A stretch of 64,000 nt of DNA from Bacillota bacterium. Lineage in GTDB: Bacteria > Bacillota > Sulfobacillia > JAJYWN01 > JAJZPE01. The DNA is taken from assembly GCA_021787335.1 (NCBI GenBank), contig JAJYMC010000041.1, forward strand, positions 42,465 to 106,464, given 5' to 3'. Below are positions 1 to 10,600 of this stretch, piece after piece (positions within the stretch are counted from its first letter, which is position 1; each line of letters starts with the position of its first letter). The notes below the pieces were generated by a model. It saw only the letters and a list, made by a program, of their open reading frames with translations, searched no databases and was not told the DNA's origin. The translations under genes were made by a program, and so were the position numbers.

Positions 1-85
1 GGCGTGTGGATATGGGCGCTCTCGGTATGAGTTCCAGTCCACGCCTCCGCTCCGGGGACGTTCGGACTTGGACGGGGTCTTCCAC
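1..85 (-). CDS. ABC transporter permease, NitT/TauT type (5' end only)
   Basis: Only the first 28 codons lie in the window. A GTG start at 85-83 follows AAGGAGG (99-93, minus strand) by 7 nt, an ideal ribosome binding site. The visible residues (VEDPVQVR... then LELIPRAPISTR) resemble the short cytosolic N-terminus before the first membrane helix of SsuC/TauC-type permeases. It lies directly downstream of a NitT/TauT-type substrate-binding lipoprotein on the same strand, where the permease gene is usually found. The family call rests mostly on that context, because no membrane segment is visible before the window edge. Confidence 0.55.
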   Translation of the reverse strand, partial: MEDPVQVRTSPERRRGLELIPRAPISTR

Positions 86-272
86 GGCTGCTCCTCCTTG
101 CCTACACTTAAGTGGACCTAACTGGGATTCACGCCCGACCGGCCGCAATTCGCCGGCCCCCCGAGGCGAAGCGGGGTGCCGAAAGGCTTGCCCCCCGGCA
201 GCAAGAACCTACCGGCACCCCACTGTCAGGCCTTGGCGTCGTGGGTCGGCCCATGCCGGCCGACTGCACGTT

Positions 273-1274
273 TTACTTAATGAAGGACCCGTTGATGAGG
301 TCAGCGATCACGGGCTTCTGATCGATTAGCTTCTCTTCCAGCCACAGGTTGGCGCATTCCTCGCTTATCTGATAGAGCTTGCCGGGCTTGTCCGCCGTCC
401 CGAAGTAGTCGGCGTTTTCCGGCCGGCCATAGAACTTGACCGTGGAGAGCGAGGCCACGAAGTCGGGCACGGATTGGTCCATGGCCTTGGCCATGATGGC
501 GTTGGCGTCGTCCGGATTTGTCTTGGCATAGTCGAGGGCGTCGAACCATGCCTGGGTGATTCCGCGGACGGCATCAGGATACTGAGTGACAAAATCCTTG
601 CGGAAAGCGAGCGTATCGACGATGATACCCGGGGTGTCCGTGCTGCTCACGAGGACCTGCCCGAACGTGGTGGCCTTGGCCTTGGAGAGCCAGGGTTCCC
701 ACGTAACGGCGGCGTCAATCTTGCCCGCCACGAAAGCCGCGCCGGCGTCGCCCGCGCTCATGTTCTGGACGTTCACGTCAGAAAGCTTCATCCCCTGCTG
801 CTTGAGGAGGTACTGGAACCAGAAATAGCTCGCGCCGCCCCCCGTCTCGAGGGCCACCTTCTTGCCTTTGAGATCCTTGAGGGACTTGAACGCCTTCTTC
901 GCCACCACACCGTCCCCGCCGTACGAGTCATCGAGGGCCAGCACCTGCACCACCGGTATGCCCGCCGCGACGGTCATGACGTGGGTATCCACCGTCGACG
1001 CGAAGCCCTGGATCCGGTTGGCAGCCAAGGCCGACCGGCGGTCGGTCACGCGCTGGATCACCTGGAGATCGACTTTCACGCCTTGTTTCTCAAAGAAGCC
1101 CTTCTGGGCCGCTATGTGAAGCGGCGCGAACCCTGTCCAGGAAGAAATCGCGATCTTCACGGGCTCGGTTGGAACCTTCGCAGCCTTTTGGCTCGACTTT
1201 CCGCATCCGGCTAGGGAAAAGGCGATCGCCACAGTCAGTAGAGCCACTGCGCTTATCAGGCGTCTTGTCTTCAT
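273..1274 (-). CDS. ABC transporter substrate-binding lipoprotein (SsuA/TauA/NitT-like)
   Basis: Extracytoplasmic binding protein of 333 aa for an aliphatic sulfonate/nitrate/taurine/pyrimidine-precursor type ABC importer. The start is ATG 1274, because this gives a clean lipoprotein signal peptide (MKTRR, hydrophobic core, lipobox LAGC with Cys24) and follows GGAGG by about 12 nt; the longer reading frame upstream adds only an unlikely charged leader. The mature part shows the NMT1/SsuA pattern: SSWTGFAPLHIAAQKGFF near residue 45, a VDTHVMTVAAGIPV segment, and GKIDAAVTWEPWL near 190, which is typical of this cluster. The IclR regulator lies about 100 nt upstream and a permease start lies downstream, so it is probably one operon. 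The substrate cannot be read from sequence. Confidence 0.88.
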   Translation of the reverse strand: MKTRRLISAVALLTVAIAFSLAGCGKSSQKAAKVPTEPVKIAISSWTGFAPLHIAAQKGFFEKQGVKVDLQVIQRVTDRRSALAANRIQGFASTVDTHVMTVAAGIPVVQVLALDDSYGGDGVVAKKAFKSLKDLKGKKVALETGGGASYFWFQYLLKQQGMKLSDVNVQNMSAGDAGAAFVAGKIDAAVTWEPWLSKAKATTFGQVLVSSTDTPGIIVDTLAFRKDFVTQYPDAVRGITQAWFDALDYAKTNPDDANAIMAKAMDQSVPDFVASLSTVKFYGRPENADYFGTADKPGKLYQISEECANLWLEEKLIDQKPVIADLINGSFIK

Positions 1275-1380
1275 GCCGCTGCTTTTCCTCCTTTTTCTCT
1301 GTGCCCCATGTTGGGATAGAAACGAATCCAAAACTACCCCGCACGCCGCCTGTCCGGCTTCTGGCTGGGACCAGTTCAAT

Positions 1381-2184
1381 CTAAACCAATCGCCCCCCCC
1401 TTTCCAAGTCCTGCTTAGTGTTGGCGCTCAAACTGGCGGTGATCTTCTGGGACACTTCCTTGAGTTTCTGAAGTACCCAGGCCGATTTTCTCTCATCCAA
1501 TCGAAAACGTGGGCCAGGCACACTCAGACCGGCTATCGCGCGGCCTTCGGGATCGAAGATGGGAACCGCGATGGCCGTGACGCCTCGGTCATACTCCTCG
1601 TCGCTGATGGCGTGTCCCTGCTCTCGCACCTGACGCAGCAGTTCTCTTAATTGGGCGGCATCGGTGATCGTGTTTTCGGTGTAACGGTCGAGTCCTGCGT
1701 GCTGGACGACGGCCTCCAACTCCTCGTCGCTGAGATAGGCCATCAGCACCCGGGCCGAGGCCCCTGCGTGTAGGGGAAGCACGGCGCCCTTCTCAAACGA
1801 GAGTCGGACCACCGTATCGCTTTCAACTCGCTCCAGGCAAATTGCCTCATACCCCGTGACCTGGGTGATGATCACGGTCTCACCAATCTCCCGTGAGAGC
1901 AACTGCATGTGAGGTAGCGCGCACTTGACCAGTTCCCTTTGAGCTGGAATCTTGCTCGCCAATGAAAGGAGCCTATTCCCTAGCTGATACCGGGCAAGAC
2001 GGCGGTCATAGTGAATGATCTCGTGAGCCGTGAGGACGGCAATGTAACGGTACAAAGTCGACAGCGATGTCTCGGTCTCGCTGGAGAGCCGGGACGCGGA
2101 AAGACCGTCCGGGAACCGTTCGAGGGCAAAGACGATGGCGAGTGCTCGCTCCAGGCTAGCCATTGTTGGAAGCTTAGTTCTCAC
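1381..2184 (-). CDS. IclR-family transcriptional regulator
   Basis: A 267-aa regulator with an N-terminal winged helix-turn-helix (about residues 8-70; SASRLSSETETSLSTLYRYIAVL is the recognition region) and a C-terminal IclR effector domain (about 85-255; motifs RVLMAYLSDEELEAV, YDRGVTAIAVPIFD and GRAIAGLSVPGP). GTG at 2184 is chosen because AAAGGAG lies 12 nt upstream; the internal ATG at 2163 has no such site. It stops at TAG. Location just upstream of the sulfonate/nitrate-type transporter genes suggests it controls them in response to a small carboxylic or aromatic ligand, which is inference. Confidence 0.92.
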   Translation of the reverse strand: MRTKLPTMASLERALAIVFALERFPDGLSASRLSSETETSLSTLYRYIAVLTAHEIIHYDRRLARYQLGNRLLSLASKIPAQRELVKCALPHMQLLSREIGETVIITQVTGYEAICLERVESDTVVRLSFEKGAVLPLHAGASARVLMAYLSDEELEAVVQHAGLDRYTENTITDAAQLRELLRQVREQGHAISDEEYDRGVTAIAVPIFDPEGRAIAGLSVPGPRFRLDERKSAWVLQKLKEVSQKITASLSANTKQDLERGGRLV

Positions 2185-2377
2185 GCCGTGAGAGCACTCC
2201 TTTCATGGAATAAGAACTTACAGAGCGCAGATTTGAATTCCTGCCTCACTAGGCCAAATAATCATAATCGGACTATAATTCCTTTAAAAGGTTTTCAAAA
2301 GCCCTGATCCCTGCATGTCAGGCAACCCAGAGACGAGAGGCGATTAGTGTTTTGGGGGCGAGTTGGCGAAAAGGCGA
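2185..2377. promoter_or_regulatory. AT-rich upstream region of the iclR-transporter unit
   Basis: This stretch is distinctly AT-rich against its surroundings. It holds the odd-centred palindrome CCTTTAAAAGG at 2281-2291 and, on the minus strand, TATAGT and TATGAT motifs near 2261-2277 with a TTGAAA at 2298-2293. The spacing (15 nt for TTGAAA-TATAGT) is not ideal, so the exact promoter is uncertain. An autoregulated IclR promoter/operator is the natural expectation. Confidence 0.35.
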
Positions 2378-2409
2378 GCCCGTCGGGCCGGAGCCCGACG
2401 GGCCTTTTT
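2378..2409. terminator. Intrinsic terminator hairpin downstream of the DUF362 gene
   Basis: GCCCGTCGGGC (2378-2388), loop CGGA, GCCCGACGGGC (2393-2403), then C and five T on the plus strand. Read on the minus strand it lies 33 nt beyond the stop of the DUF362 gene and is followed by CGCCTTTTCG. It probably works for the minus-strand gene and may be bidirectional. Confidence 0.6.
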
Positions 2410-2436
2410 AAGTCCTTATCATCTAAAGTTCCCTAC

Positions 2437-3621
2437 CTACTTCAGCACCCGTCTGATCAGCCACGGGCGGTGGATCTCGACCGCCTTCTGGGCGCAGAGT
2501 TCCTGGCAGCAGAAGCAACGGATGCAGGTGTCGAGGTCGACATAAGGCCGCTTGGGCCGGGCGCCGTTGCCGCCGTCCTTGCGGACACCGGTCTCCCGCA
2601 TGGCGATGGCCTTTGGCGGGCAGTTCTTGAAGCAATCGCTGCAACCGGAGCAGAGGTCATGGTGGAAGACCGGGCGCGGGCCGGCCACCCGCCGGATGAC
2701 GCGCCCGACCCCGGGCGAGACGCGGCTTTCGATGAGGCCCTTCCCGGCGGTGCCGGGGAGGTTGAAGTCGTGCAGGCGGACCTCGCCGAGCGGCGTGCCA
2801 AGTAGATTTATATCTTCGATATTTCCTGGAAGACCTCGCCTAGCTGCGGCGACGACGGTGGGAACGCGCAGCGGGTCGTGACCCAAGGCGTCCAGCGCGG
2901 CCACGTCCAGGGCGAACGGGCTGGGACTGGCCATGATGAAGCCGACCGGCCGCGCCCGGCCGGCCGACGGCCCGGGGCCATCCATACCGACCACCGCGTC
3001 CATCACCGTCAGCACCGGCTTGACGCAGAGGGCCAGGTCCACCAGCATGTCCGCGAAGTCCTGGACGACGGGCATGCGGACATGGTACTCCATCTTGTGA
3101 AGTCCGGGGATGCAGCCGAAGAGGACCTTGACCGCGCCGGTGAAGGACATGAAGCCATGGCTCTTCAGCTTGGGCACGGCGACGATGACGTCGGCCTCGG
3201 CCGCCGCCTTGGTCAGGACGAAGCTCTTGACCAGCTTCCCCTCGGGGAAGGCGCGGGTCGCCTCGACATACTCCTGGTCGATGGCCGCGCCGGTGCGCTG
3301 GGCGACCTCGTCCATCCCGGCCGCCCGCCGGATCGGCCCGACCCAGCGCTCCGTGTACGGACCGCCCGGGCTGTCGCCGATGGTCACGATGCCGCCGGCC
3401 GCCTGGACCATCCGGACGACGGCTTCGACCACCGCCGGGTGGGTGGTGACCGCCTCTTCAGGGTGGCGCTTCGTCAGCAGGTTGATCTTGACGTAGACCC
3501 GCTGCCCCGGCACGATGTATCGTTCCATCCCGCCGACCAGCCGGACGCTCTCGGCGACGGCGCGGTCGACGGCTTCCGTCTCATACGTCGAGCACTTGAC
3601 GACCGACACTGGCACATGCAC
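2437..3621 (-). CDS. DUF362 domain protein with C-terminal 2x[4Fe-4S] ferredoxin domain
   Basis: A 394-aa protein. Residues about 40-270 form the DUF362 domain (VKINLLTKRHPEEAVTTHP, GDSPGG, a KLKSHGFMSFTGAVKVLFG core). Near 315-385 lies a bacterial ferredoxin domain with two cluster motifs: CSGCSDCFKNCP, and CIRCFCCQELC, each with four Cys for a [4Fe-4S] cluster. DUF362-ferredoxin proteins are common in anaerobes and are of unproven function; electron transfer is likely from the clusters. The ATG start at 3621 is preceded by GGGGAGATGAAGG. The next gene upstream is glyA, about 50 nt away on the same strand. Confidence 0.9.
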   Translation of the reverse strand: MHVPVSVVKCSTYETEAVDRAVAESVRLVGGMERYIVPGQRVYVKINLLTKRHPEEAVTTHPAVVEAVVRMVQAAGGIVTIGDSPGGPYTERWVGPIRRAAGMDEVAQRTGAAIDQEYVEATRAFPEGKLVKSFVLTKAAAEADVIVAVPKLKSHGFMSFTGAVKVLFGCIPGLHKMEYHVRMPVVQDFADMLVDLALCVKPVLTVMDAVVGMDGPGPSAGRARPVGFIMASPSPFALDVAALDALGHDPLRVPTVVAAARRGLPGNIEDINLLGTPLGEVRLHDFNLPGTAGKGLIESRVSPGVGRVIRRVAGPRPVFHHDLCSGCSDCFKNCPPKAIAMRETGVRKDGGNGARPKRPYVDLDTCIRCFCCQELCAQKAVEIHRPWLIRRVLK

Positions 3622-3669
3622 CGGTATCCTTCATCTCCCCATGGCGACTGGGATGAGCCTGGGATCCGC

Positions 3670-4917
<1,248 letters not shown>

Positions 4918-4952
4918 CGTCGATATCCTCCTTGGGGTGGTCGGTTGGCGGC

Positions 4953-5003
4953 GGTGGTCAGTTCGCGCCGGTAGTCAGTTCGCGCCGGTGGTCAGTTCGC
5001 GCC
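4953..5003. repeat. Three tandem 17-bp repeats spanning the 3' end of cysK
   Basis: GGTGGTCAGTTCGCGCC at 4953-4969, GGTAGTCAGTTCGCGCC at 4970-4986 and GGTGGTCAGTTCGCGCC at 4987-5003. The third unit contains the last codons and stop of cysK (minus strand GGCGCGAAC TGA), so the end of the gene has been copied twice into the cysK-glyA spacer. It looks like replication slippage. Confidence 0.85.
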
Positions 5004-5936
5004 GAATAGGTTCAGGCTCAGATATCGTTCCCCGGTGTCGGGGCAGATGGTGACGATGGTCTTGCCGGGACCGAGCGTCTCGGCTAGTTGGAGAGCGGCC
5101 CAGACGTTGGTGCCCGAAGAGACCCCCGCGAAGAGGCCCTCCTCCATGGCCAGGCGCCGGGCCATGGCCACGGCGTCTTCGTCTGATACCGTCACAAGCC
5201 GGTCGATGAGCTTCGTGTCAAGGACCTCCGGAATCAGGCCGTCGCCGATGCCTTGCTGGACGTGATGGCCGATGCATCCGCCGGCCAGGATGGCCGCGTT
5301 GGAGGGCTCGGCCGCGACGACCAGGCAACCGGGGAACTCCTTCTTGAGCGTTTGCCCGATCCCGGTTATTGTGCCGCCCGTGCCGATGCCGGAAACAAAG
5401 GCGTCGACCCGCCCGCCGCGGCCGATCTGGGCGATGATCTCGGCGGCGGTGCCGTCGCGGTGCGCCGCCGGATTAGCCGGGTTGGTGAACTGGCTGGCGA
5501 AGAAGACCCGCGGGTCCTCTTTGGCCATCCGTTCGGCCGTCGCCTTGGCGATGCGGATGGCCTCGCCGATGTCCCGGCCCGGCTCGGTCAGGACCAGCTC
5601 GGCGCCGTATGACCGCATCAGGGTCTGCCGCTCCACGCTCATGTTGGCCGGCATGACGATCCGCACCTTGTAGCCCAGGGCCGCGCCGACCAGGCATAGG
5701 GCGATGCCCTGGTTGCCGCTGGTGGCCTCGACGATGATCGAGTCCGGCTTCAGCCGGCCGTCCGCGCGGGCGGCCATGACCATGGCGTAGGCCGGGCGAA
5801 TCTTGATGCTTCCACCGGGGTTGAGGAACTCCATCTTGGCCAACAGCCGTGTACCGTTGGCCGGCCTGACTCGGTTCATCTCCACCAGGGGCGTCTGTCC
5901 GACAGCTTCGAGAATGGATGCTTTGATGTCGCTCAC
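4992..5936 (-). CDS. cysK: Cysteine synthase (O-acetylserine sulfhydrylase family)
   Basis: A 314-aa fold-type II PLP enzyme making cysteine from O-acetylserine and sulfide. The PLP lysine is in NPGGSIKIRPA, the substrate loop is TSGNQGIAL (canonical TSGNTG), the phosphate loop is GTGGTITG, and the late SSGTNVWAALQ segment is typical. GTG 5936 is chosen because GGGAGGA lies 5 nt upstream and the protein then starts SDIKASILEAVGQTPLVEMNRV, the standard CysK N-terminus; the frame upstream to 6065 reads through a terminator-like region. A homologue with another beta-replacement substrate cannot be excluded. Confidence 0.92.
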   Translation of the reverse strand: MSDIKASILEAVGQTPLVEMNRVRPANGTRLLAKMEFLNPGGSIKIRPAYAMVMAARADGRLKPDSIIVEATSGNQGIALCLVGAALGYKVRIVMPANMSVERQTLMRSYGAELVLTEPGRDIGEAIRIAKATAERMAKEDPRVFFASQFTNPANPAAHRDGTAAEIIAQIGRGGRVDAFVSGIGTGGTITGIGQTLKKEFPGCLVVAAEPSNAAILAGGCIGHHVQQGIGDGLIPEVLDTKLIDRLVTVSDEDAVAMARRLAMEEGLFAGVSSGTNVWAALQLAETLGPGKTIVTICPDTGERYLSLNLFGAN

Positions 5937-6063
5937 GGCGGTCCTCCCTGTTAGGTAGATGGATCGATCTGAGCGATGAGCCACCAGTGAGAGTCGGAAC
6001 TTGTCGATGAAAAGGCCAAATCCATTCTTTCCATACCAGAACCGTTTGTCCTGCGCCGCAAGC

Positions 6064-6100
6064 AAAAAAGCCTGGGCGGCCGTCGGCCGACCAGGCTCTT
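6064..6100 (-). terminator. Rho-independent terminator after the oxoamine synthase gene
   Basis: Read on the minus strand: GCCTGG arm (6096-6091), inner GTCGGCC/GGCCGC pairing, CCAGGC arm (6075-6070), then six T (6069-6064). It lies about 40 nt past the stop at 6141 and isolates that gene from cysK. Confidence 0.8.
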
Positions 6101-6140
6101 TAGCTGGGTCAGGGAACGATTGCGGGACGAGGCGGAGGGC

Positions 6141-7529
6141 TCAGATCGCCCCGACGGCCTTCCCCGTCTTCTCGATGGCCGCTAGGGTGTCGTCCAGATC
6201 CTCCTGGGTGTGGGTGGCCATCAGCGACAGGCGGATGCGGGACAGCTTGCGGGCCACGGCCGGGTAGAAGACCGGGTTCACGTAGATGCCCATCCGGTCG
6301 AGCTGGCGGCCCATCTCCTTGACCTTGTAGTCGTCGCCGATGATCAGCGGGAAGATGGCCGTCTCGGCGTTGCCGAGGTTCCAGCCCATGGCCAGGAACT
6401 TCTCGCGCATGTAGTCGATGTTCTTCCACAACCGCGCCCGCAGCTCTGGCTCGTCCTCGATGACGTCGAGGGCCGTATTGAGCGAGGCCGAGACGGCCGG
6501 CGGCAGGGCTGTCGAGAACATGTAGGAGCGGGCGAAGAAGCGGAGGTAGTTGACGACCTCCTTGTTGGAGGCGACGAAGCCGCCGACCCCGCCGAGGCCC
6601 TTGGAGAGCGTCCCGGCGACGATGTCGACCTGCCCATCGACGCCCCAGTGCTCCGGGGTCCCGTGGCCGTTCTTGCCGATGACGCCGGTGGCGTGGGCCT
6701 CGTCGATCATCAGGCGGGCGCCGTGCTTGCGGACGACGGGGATGAGCTCCGGCAGCGGCGCGATGTCGCCGTCCATGGAGAAGACGCCATCGACGATGAC
6801 CAGGATGCCGTGGTCACCTTCCTGGCGGCGCAGGCGGCCAAGGAGCTTGTCGAGGGCTTCCGCGTCCTGGTGGGGGAAGACCTTGATGGTCGCCCCGGAG
6901 AGCCTGGAACCGTCAACGATGCTGGCGTGATTGAGGATGTCGTTGACGATGATGTCGCCCTCGCGGGCCAGGGCGGTGACGCAGCCGACGTTGGACGAGT
7001 AGCCGGCCGGGAAGACGATGGCGTCCTCGCAGCCCTTGAACCGGGCCAGCTTCTGCTCCAGCTCGGCGTGGAGGTCGACGGTCCCGGCCAGGAGCGGCAC
7101 GCTGCCGGCGCCGGCGCCATACTTCTCATAGGCCTTGATGCCGGCCTCGATGACCCGTGGGTGAGTGGTCAGGCCCAGGTAGTTGTTGGAGGCCATCATG
7201 ACCATCTCGCGGACCTCGCCGGTGTCCTCGTCGCGGACCTTGACCCGGTTCGCCGACGGGCCCAGGAGGGTGCGGCGGTACAGATAGTAGCCGCTCTCTT
7301 TGTTCAGCTCGGTGAAACGCCAGAACGGCCCGACCTTGGCAAAGATGTCCCGGTCGGGGCCTTCGTAGAAGTCGGCCAGGCTGTCGCGGAAAAGGTCGTA
7401 GTCACCGCGGGCGAGACGGTCGAGCCGCTCTTTCTCGCGGGCGTCGGCCCGGGCACGATGGGCCGGCGCGGCCTTGGCGGCCTGCGTCTCGGCGCTCGGA
7501 CCTTCCTCGGGTGTGATGTCCTCTGGCAT
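6141..7529 (-). CDS. Alpha-oxoamine synthase (glycine C-acetyltransferase / BioF-like)
   Basis: A 462-aa class II PLP aminotransferase-fold enzyme of the family that condenses an amino acid with an acyl-CoA (Kbl, BioF, HemA, serine palmitoyltransferase). Motifs: SNNYLGL near 113, GSVPLLAGT near 140, DEAHATGV near 275, and the PLP lysine in GTLSKGLGGVGG near 308. It is longer than Kbl/BioF (about 395 aa) because of an acidic, low-complexity N-terminal extension of about 70 residues. The preceding AGGGGGTCC is a moderate ribosome binding site for ATG 7529. Without biotin or tdh genes nearby the acyl-CoA and amino-acid partners are unknown; glycine plus acetyl-CoA (threonine/glycine metabolism, near glyA) is a reasonable guess. 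Confidence 0.85.
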   Translation of the reverse strand: MPEDITPEEGPSAETQAAKAAPAHRARADAREKERLDRLARGDYDLFRDSLADFYEGPDRDIFAKVGPFWRFTELNKESGYYLYRRTLLGPSANRVKVRDEDTGEVREMVMMASNNYLGLTTHPRVIEAGIKAYEKYGAGAGSVPLLAGTVDLHAELEQKLARFKGCEDAIVFPAGYSSNVGCVTALAREGDIIVNDILNHASIVDGSRLSGATIKVFPHQDAEALDKLLGRLRRQEGDHGILVIVDGVFSMDGDIAPLPELIPVVRKHGARLMIDEAHATGVIGKNGHGTPEHWGVDGQVDIVAGTLSKGLGGVGGFVASNKEVVNYLRFFARSYMFSTALPPAVSASLNTALDVIEDEPELRARLWKNIDYMREKFLAMGWNLGNAETAIFPLIIGDDYKVKEMGRQLDRMGIYVNPVFYPAVARKLSRIRLSLMATHTQEDLDDTLAAIEKTGKAVGAI

Positions 7530-7646
7530 ATCGGTGGACCCCCTGATTGGACGTCTGGGTTGCCGACCGTCGGGGCGGCGGCCTCAGGCTGGCACTTTCT
7601 TGCGTTGTGCACAGCCTTGTGCAAATATATTCGACGGTCCGGGGGC

Positions 7647-10600
7647 TTAACCCTTCTTCCGACTGTAAAAGGGCGGGCTTGACCGCGCGGGGCGCGGGAC
7701 AGGGCCGGCGGGGACGCCCCCAGGCGCCGGACGGGACGGCGGCGGCAGGTCCTTCGGGTCGAGGTGGGCCACCCGTTCAGCGGTCACGCTGACCCCCTTC
7801 CCCCGTCGCTCGACCTTGCCCCAGACGACGAGGGGCGGGCACGGGTCGCAGAAGATGTACTGGCCGTACTTTTGGTACACGTTTTCGAAGACGGTGACGT
7901 CGGCCAGCCCGAACTCGTCCTCGAGGGAGAGGAAGACGACCGTCCTCCCGCTCTTGGTCGGCGGCCGATGGGGCCGCACCAGCAGCCCGGCCACCTTGAC
8001 CCGGCGGCCGCGGGCCATCGTCGCCAGCGAGCGGCTGGCGGTGAAGCCGTCGGCCTTCAGCCGTTCGCGGAGGAGGCTCATGTAGTGTCGGCTGACCTGG
8101 ATGCTGAGGATATCATGCTCGAAAGCAACCTTTTCGAAATCAGTGAAGTCTTCGACCGCCGGCCACTGGGCCACCGAATCCTGAGGCGCCGGCTCGGCCG
8201 TCTCCAATAAGCCACCCACGGTCCGCCTGGCCAGGGCGTCGTCGAGGAGCCAGAGGAGAGCCCGCCGGTTCGGCTCGAGGGCGTTGAAAGCGCCGGCCTT
8301 GATGAGGTTCTCGATGATGTCCCGGTCGACGGTGGTCCGGGCGCAGAAGTCGAAGAGGTCGGCGAAGGGCCGCCCAGCACGGGCCGCGATGATGGAGTCC
8401 AATGCCTCGCGGCTCATCCCTTTGAAGGCCTTCAAGGACACTCGGATGCCCGGCTTGCCCGCGGCCTCCTCGACGGCGAACGCCTCCTGGCTTTTGTTCA
8501 CATCGGGGGGAAGGATGGCCACCCCGCGCCGCCTGGCTTCGACGCAGATGGTGTTCGGCGGGTAGTAGCCCATCGGCTGCAGACTGAGGATGCCGGCGAA
8601 GAAGTGGGCCGGGTAGTAACGGAGGAGGTAGGCCGTCTTGTAGGCGGTGCTGGCAAAGGCCGCCGCGTGGGCTTCGCAAAACCCGTAGCTGGCATAGCCG
8701 GCGATGTAGCCGAAGACGGTCTCGGCCACCTCCCGCTCGACCCCTTGAGCCATAGCCTTCTCAATGAAGAGGCGGCCGATCTCCTGCATCTCCTGGCGCG
8801 AACGGGCATGGCTCATCACCCGCCGCAGGCGGTCCGCTTCGCCCGGGGTGAAGCCGGCGACCGCCGTGGCGATCTCGATGACCTGCTCCTGGAAGAGGAC
8901 CACGCCATAGGTCTTCTCCAGGATGGGCTGCAGCTTGGGGTGAAGGTAGGTGACCGGCTCGCGGCCACGGCGGCGCTCGACGAAAGGCTCGACCATGTTG
9001 CCCTTGATCGGCCCGGGGCGGATGATAGCCAGGCTGGCCACGATGTCTTCCATATTATCCGCGCCGAGCCGGGCCTGGAGGGCCCGCTGCGCGGGACTCT
9101 CGAGCTGGAAGACGCCGATGGTCTTGCCCGTCCGGAGCAGCCGGTAGACCTCCGGGTCATCGGGGGGCAGTTTCTCGTAATCGAAAGGGGCCGCGCCGGC
9201 GCGTCGTCCGCCCGAGATGCCGTTCCCCTGGACCGCGCCGTTGATCGACCGCACCGCCTCCTCGACCGCCCCCATCGTCCTTAGGCACAGGAGGTCCAGC
9301 TTGACCAAGCCGGCGTCCTCGGCGAGGTCCTTGTCCAGCTGGCAGACGACGATTCCCTTGGCCGCCTCCTGGAGCGCGGTGACCTCGGTCAACGGGCGGG
9401 CCGAGATGACCAGCCCGCCGAGGTGGGTGCCCAGGTGACGCGGGAAACCGGCCACGGCTTTGGCCGCCTCGAAGAGACGCTGGTAACGCCGGGCCGGCAG
9501 AAGGCCGCCCTGCTTGAGTTCGGGCAGGCCCTCGAAGGCCAGTTCGACCTCATCGGCGCCGATCCAGGGCAGCCGCTTGGCCAGCCGGTCGATCTCCTCG
9601 GGCGGAAAGTCAAGGGCCTTGCCCAGGTCGCGGATGGCCGACCGCCCCTGGAAGGTGTTGAAGGTGGCCACCGCCGCCACGCGCTCCGCGCCATAGCGGT
9701 CGTAGACGTACCTGGTGACCCGGTCCCGGTGGCGGGCATCGAAGTCGATGTCGATGTCCGGCTTCTCGGCCCGCTCCAGGCTCATGAAGCGTTCGAAGAG
9801 GAGGCCGCGGCGGACCGCGTCGACGTCGGTGATGCCCAGGCAGTAGGCGACGGCCGAGTCGGCGGCCGAGCCGCGCCCGGCGAAGTGGATGCGTTCCTTG
9901 CGCGCGTACTTGGCGACGTCCCAGACGAGGAGGAAGTAGTCCTCGTAGCCGAGGCGGGTGATGATGTCCAGCTCGTGGTCCAAGCGTTGCCGCACGGCGG
10001 CGGTGATGGTCCCGTAACGCCAGCGGGCCCCCTGCTCGACGACCCGTTTGAGGTAATCGGCGGCCGTCCCAGCCGGGACCTCGAACCGCGGGTAGAAGCG
10101 CGCATCAAGGTCCAGGGCTGGTCCACAGCGCTCGGCGATCTCCTCAGCGGTGCGGATGGCCTCCGGGAACTCCGCGAAGAGGGCGGCCATCGCCGGCGGG
10201 GACTTGAGGTCGTTCTCGGCGTTGAGCCGCCGCTCGGGATGGATGTCGCTGATCTTGGTCAGGGTCCGGACGCAGGTCAGGAGGTCATGGGCGGGAAAGC
10301 GGTCCGGGGTGGCGTAGTGGACGTCGTTGGTGGCCACCAGCCGCAGGCCGAGGTGGTCGGCCAGTTCCCTGAGGTCGCGGAGGAGCCCAGTGGTTCCGGG
10401 CAGCTGTTCGTTCTGGACCTCGATGAAGAACCGGTCCGGCCCGAGCAGGTCGCGGTAACGACGGGCCACCTCCAGGGCCGTGGCATAGTCACCGCGCAGG
10501 ACCAGGGAGGGGATCTCACCACGGCGGCATCCGGAAAGGACGGCCACGTCATCGTTGTGGGCGGCGAGGTCGGCCCAGGCCAGGCGGGGCTTGAGGCGCT

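Noticed and set aside
6..329. Plus-strand frame at the left edge
   Set aside because: Overlaps the 3' end of the substrate-binding protein gene and the antisense of the permease start; no family features.
4918..4991. Glycine riboswitch or other leader in front of glyA
   Set aside because: Only 74 nt separate cysK and glyA, filled with 17-bp repeats and a binding site; no aptamer motif is present.
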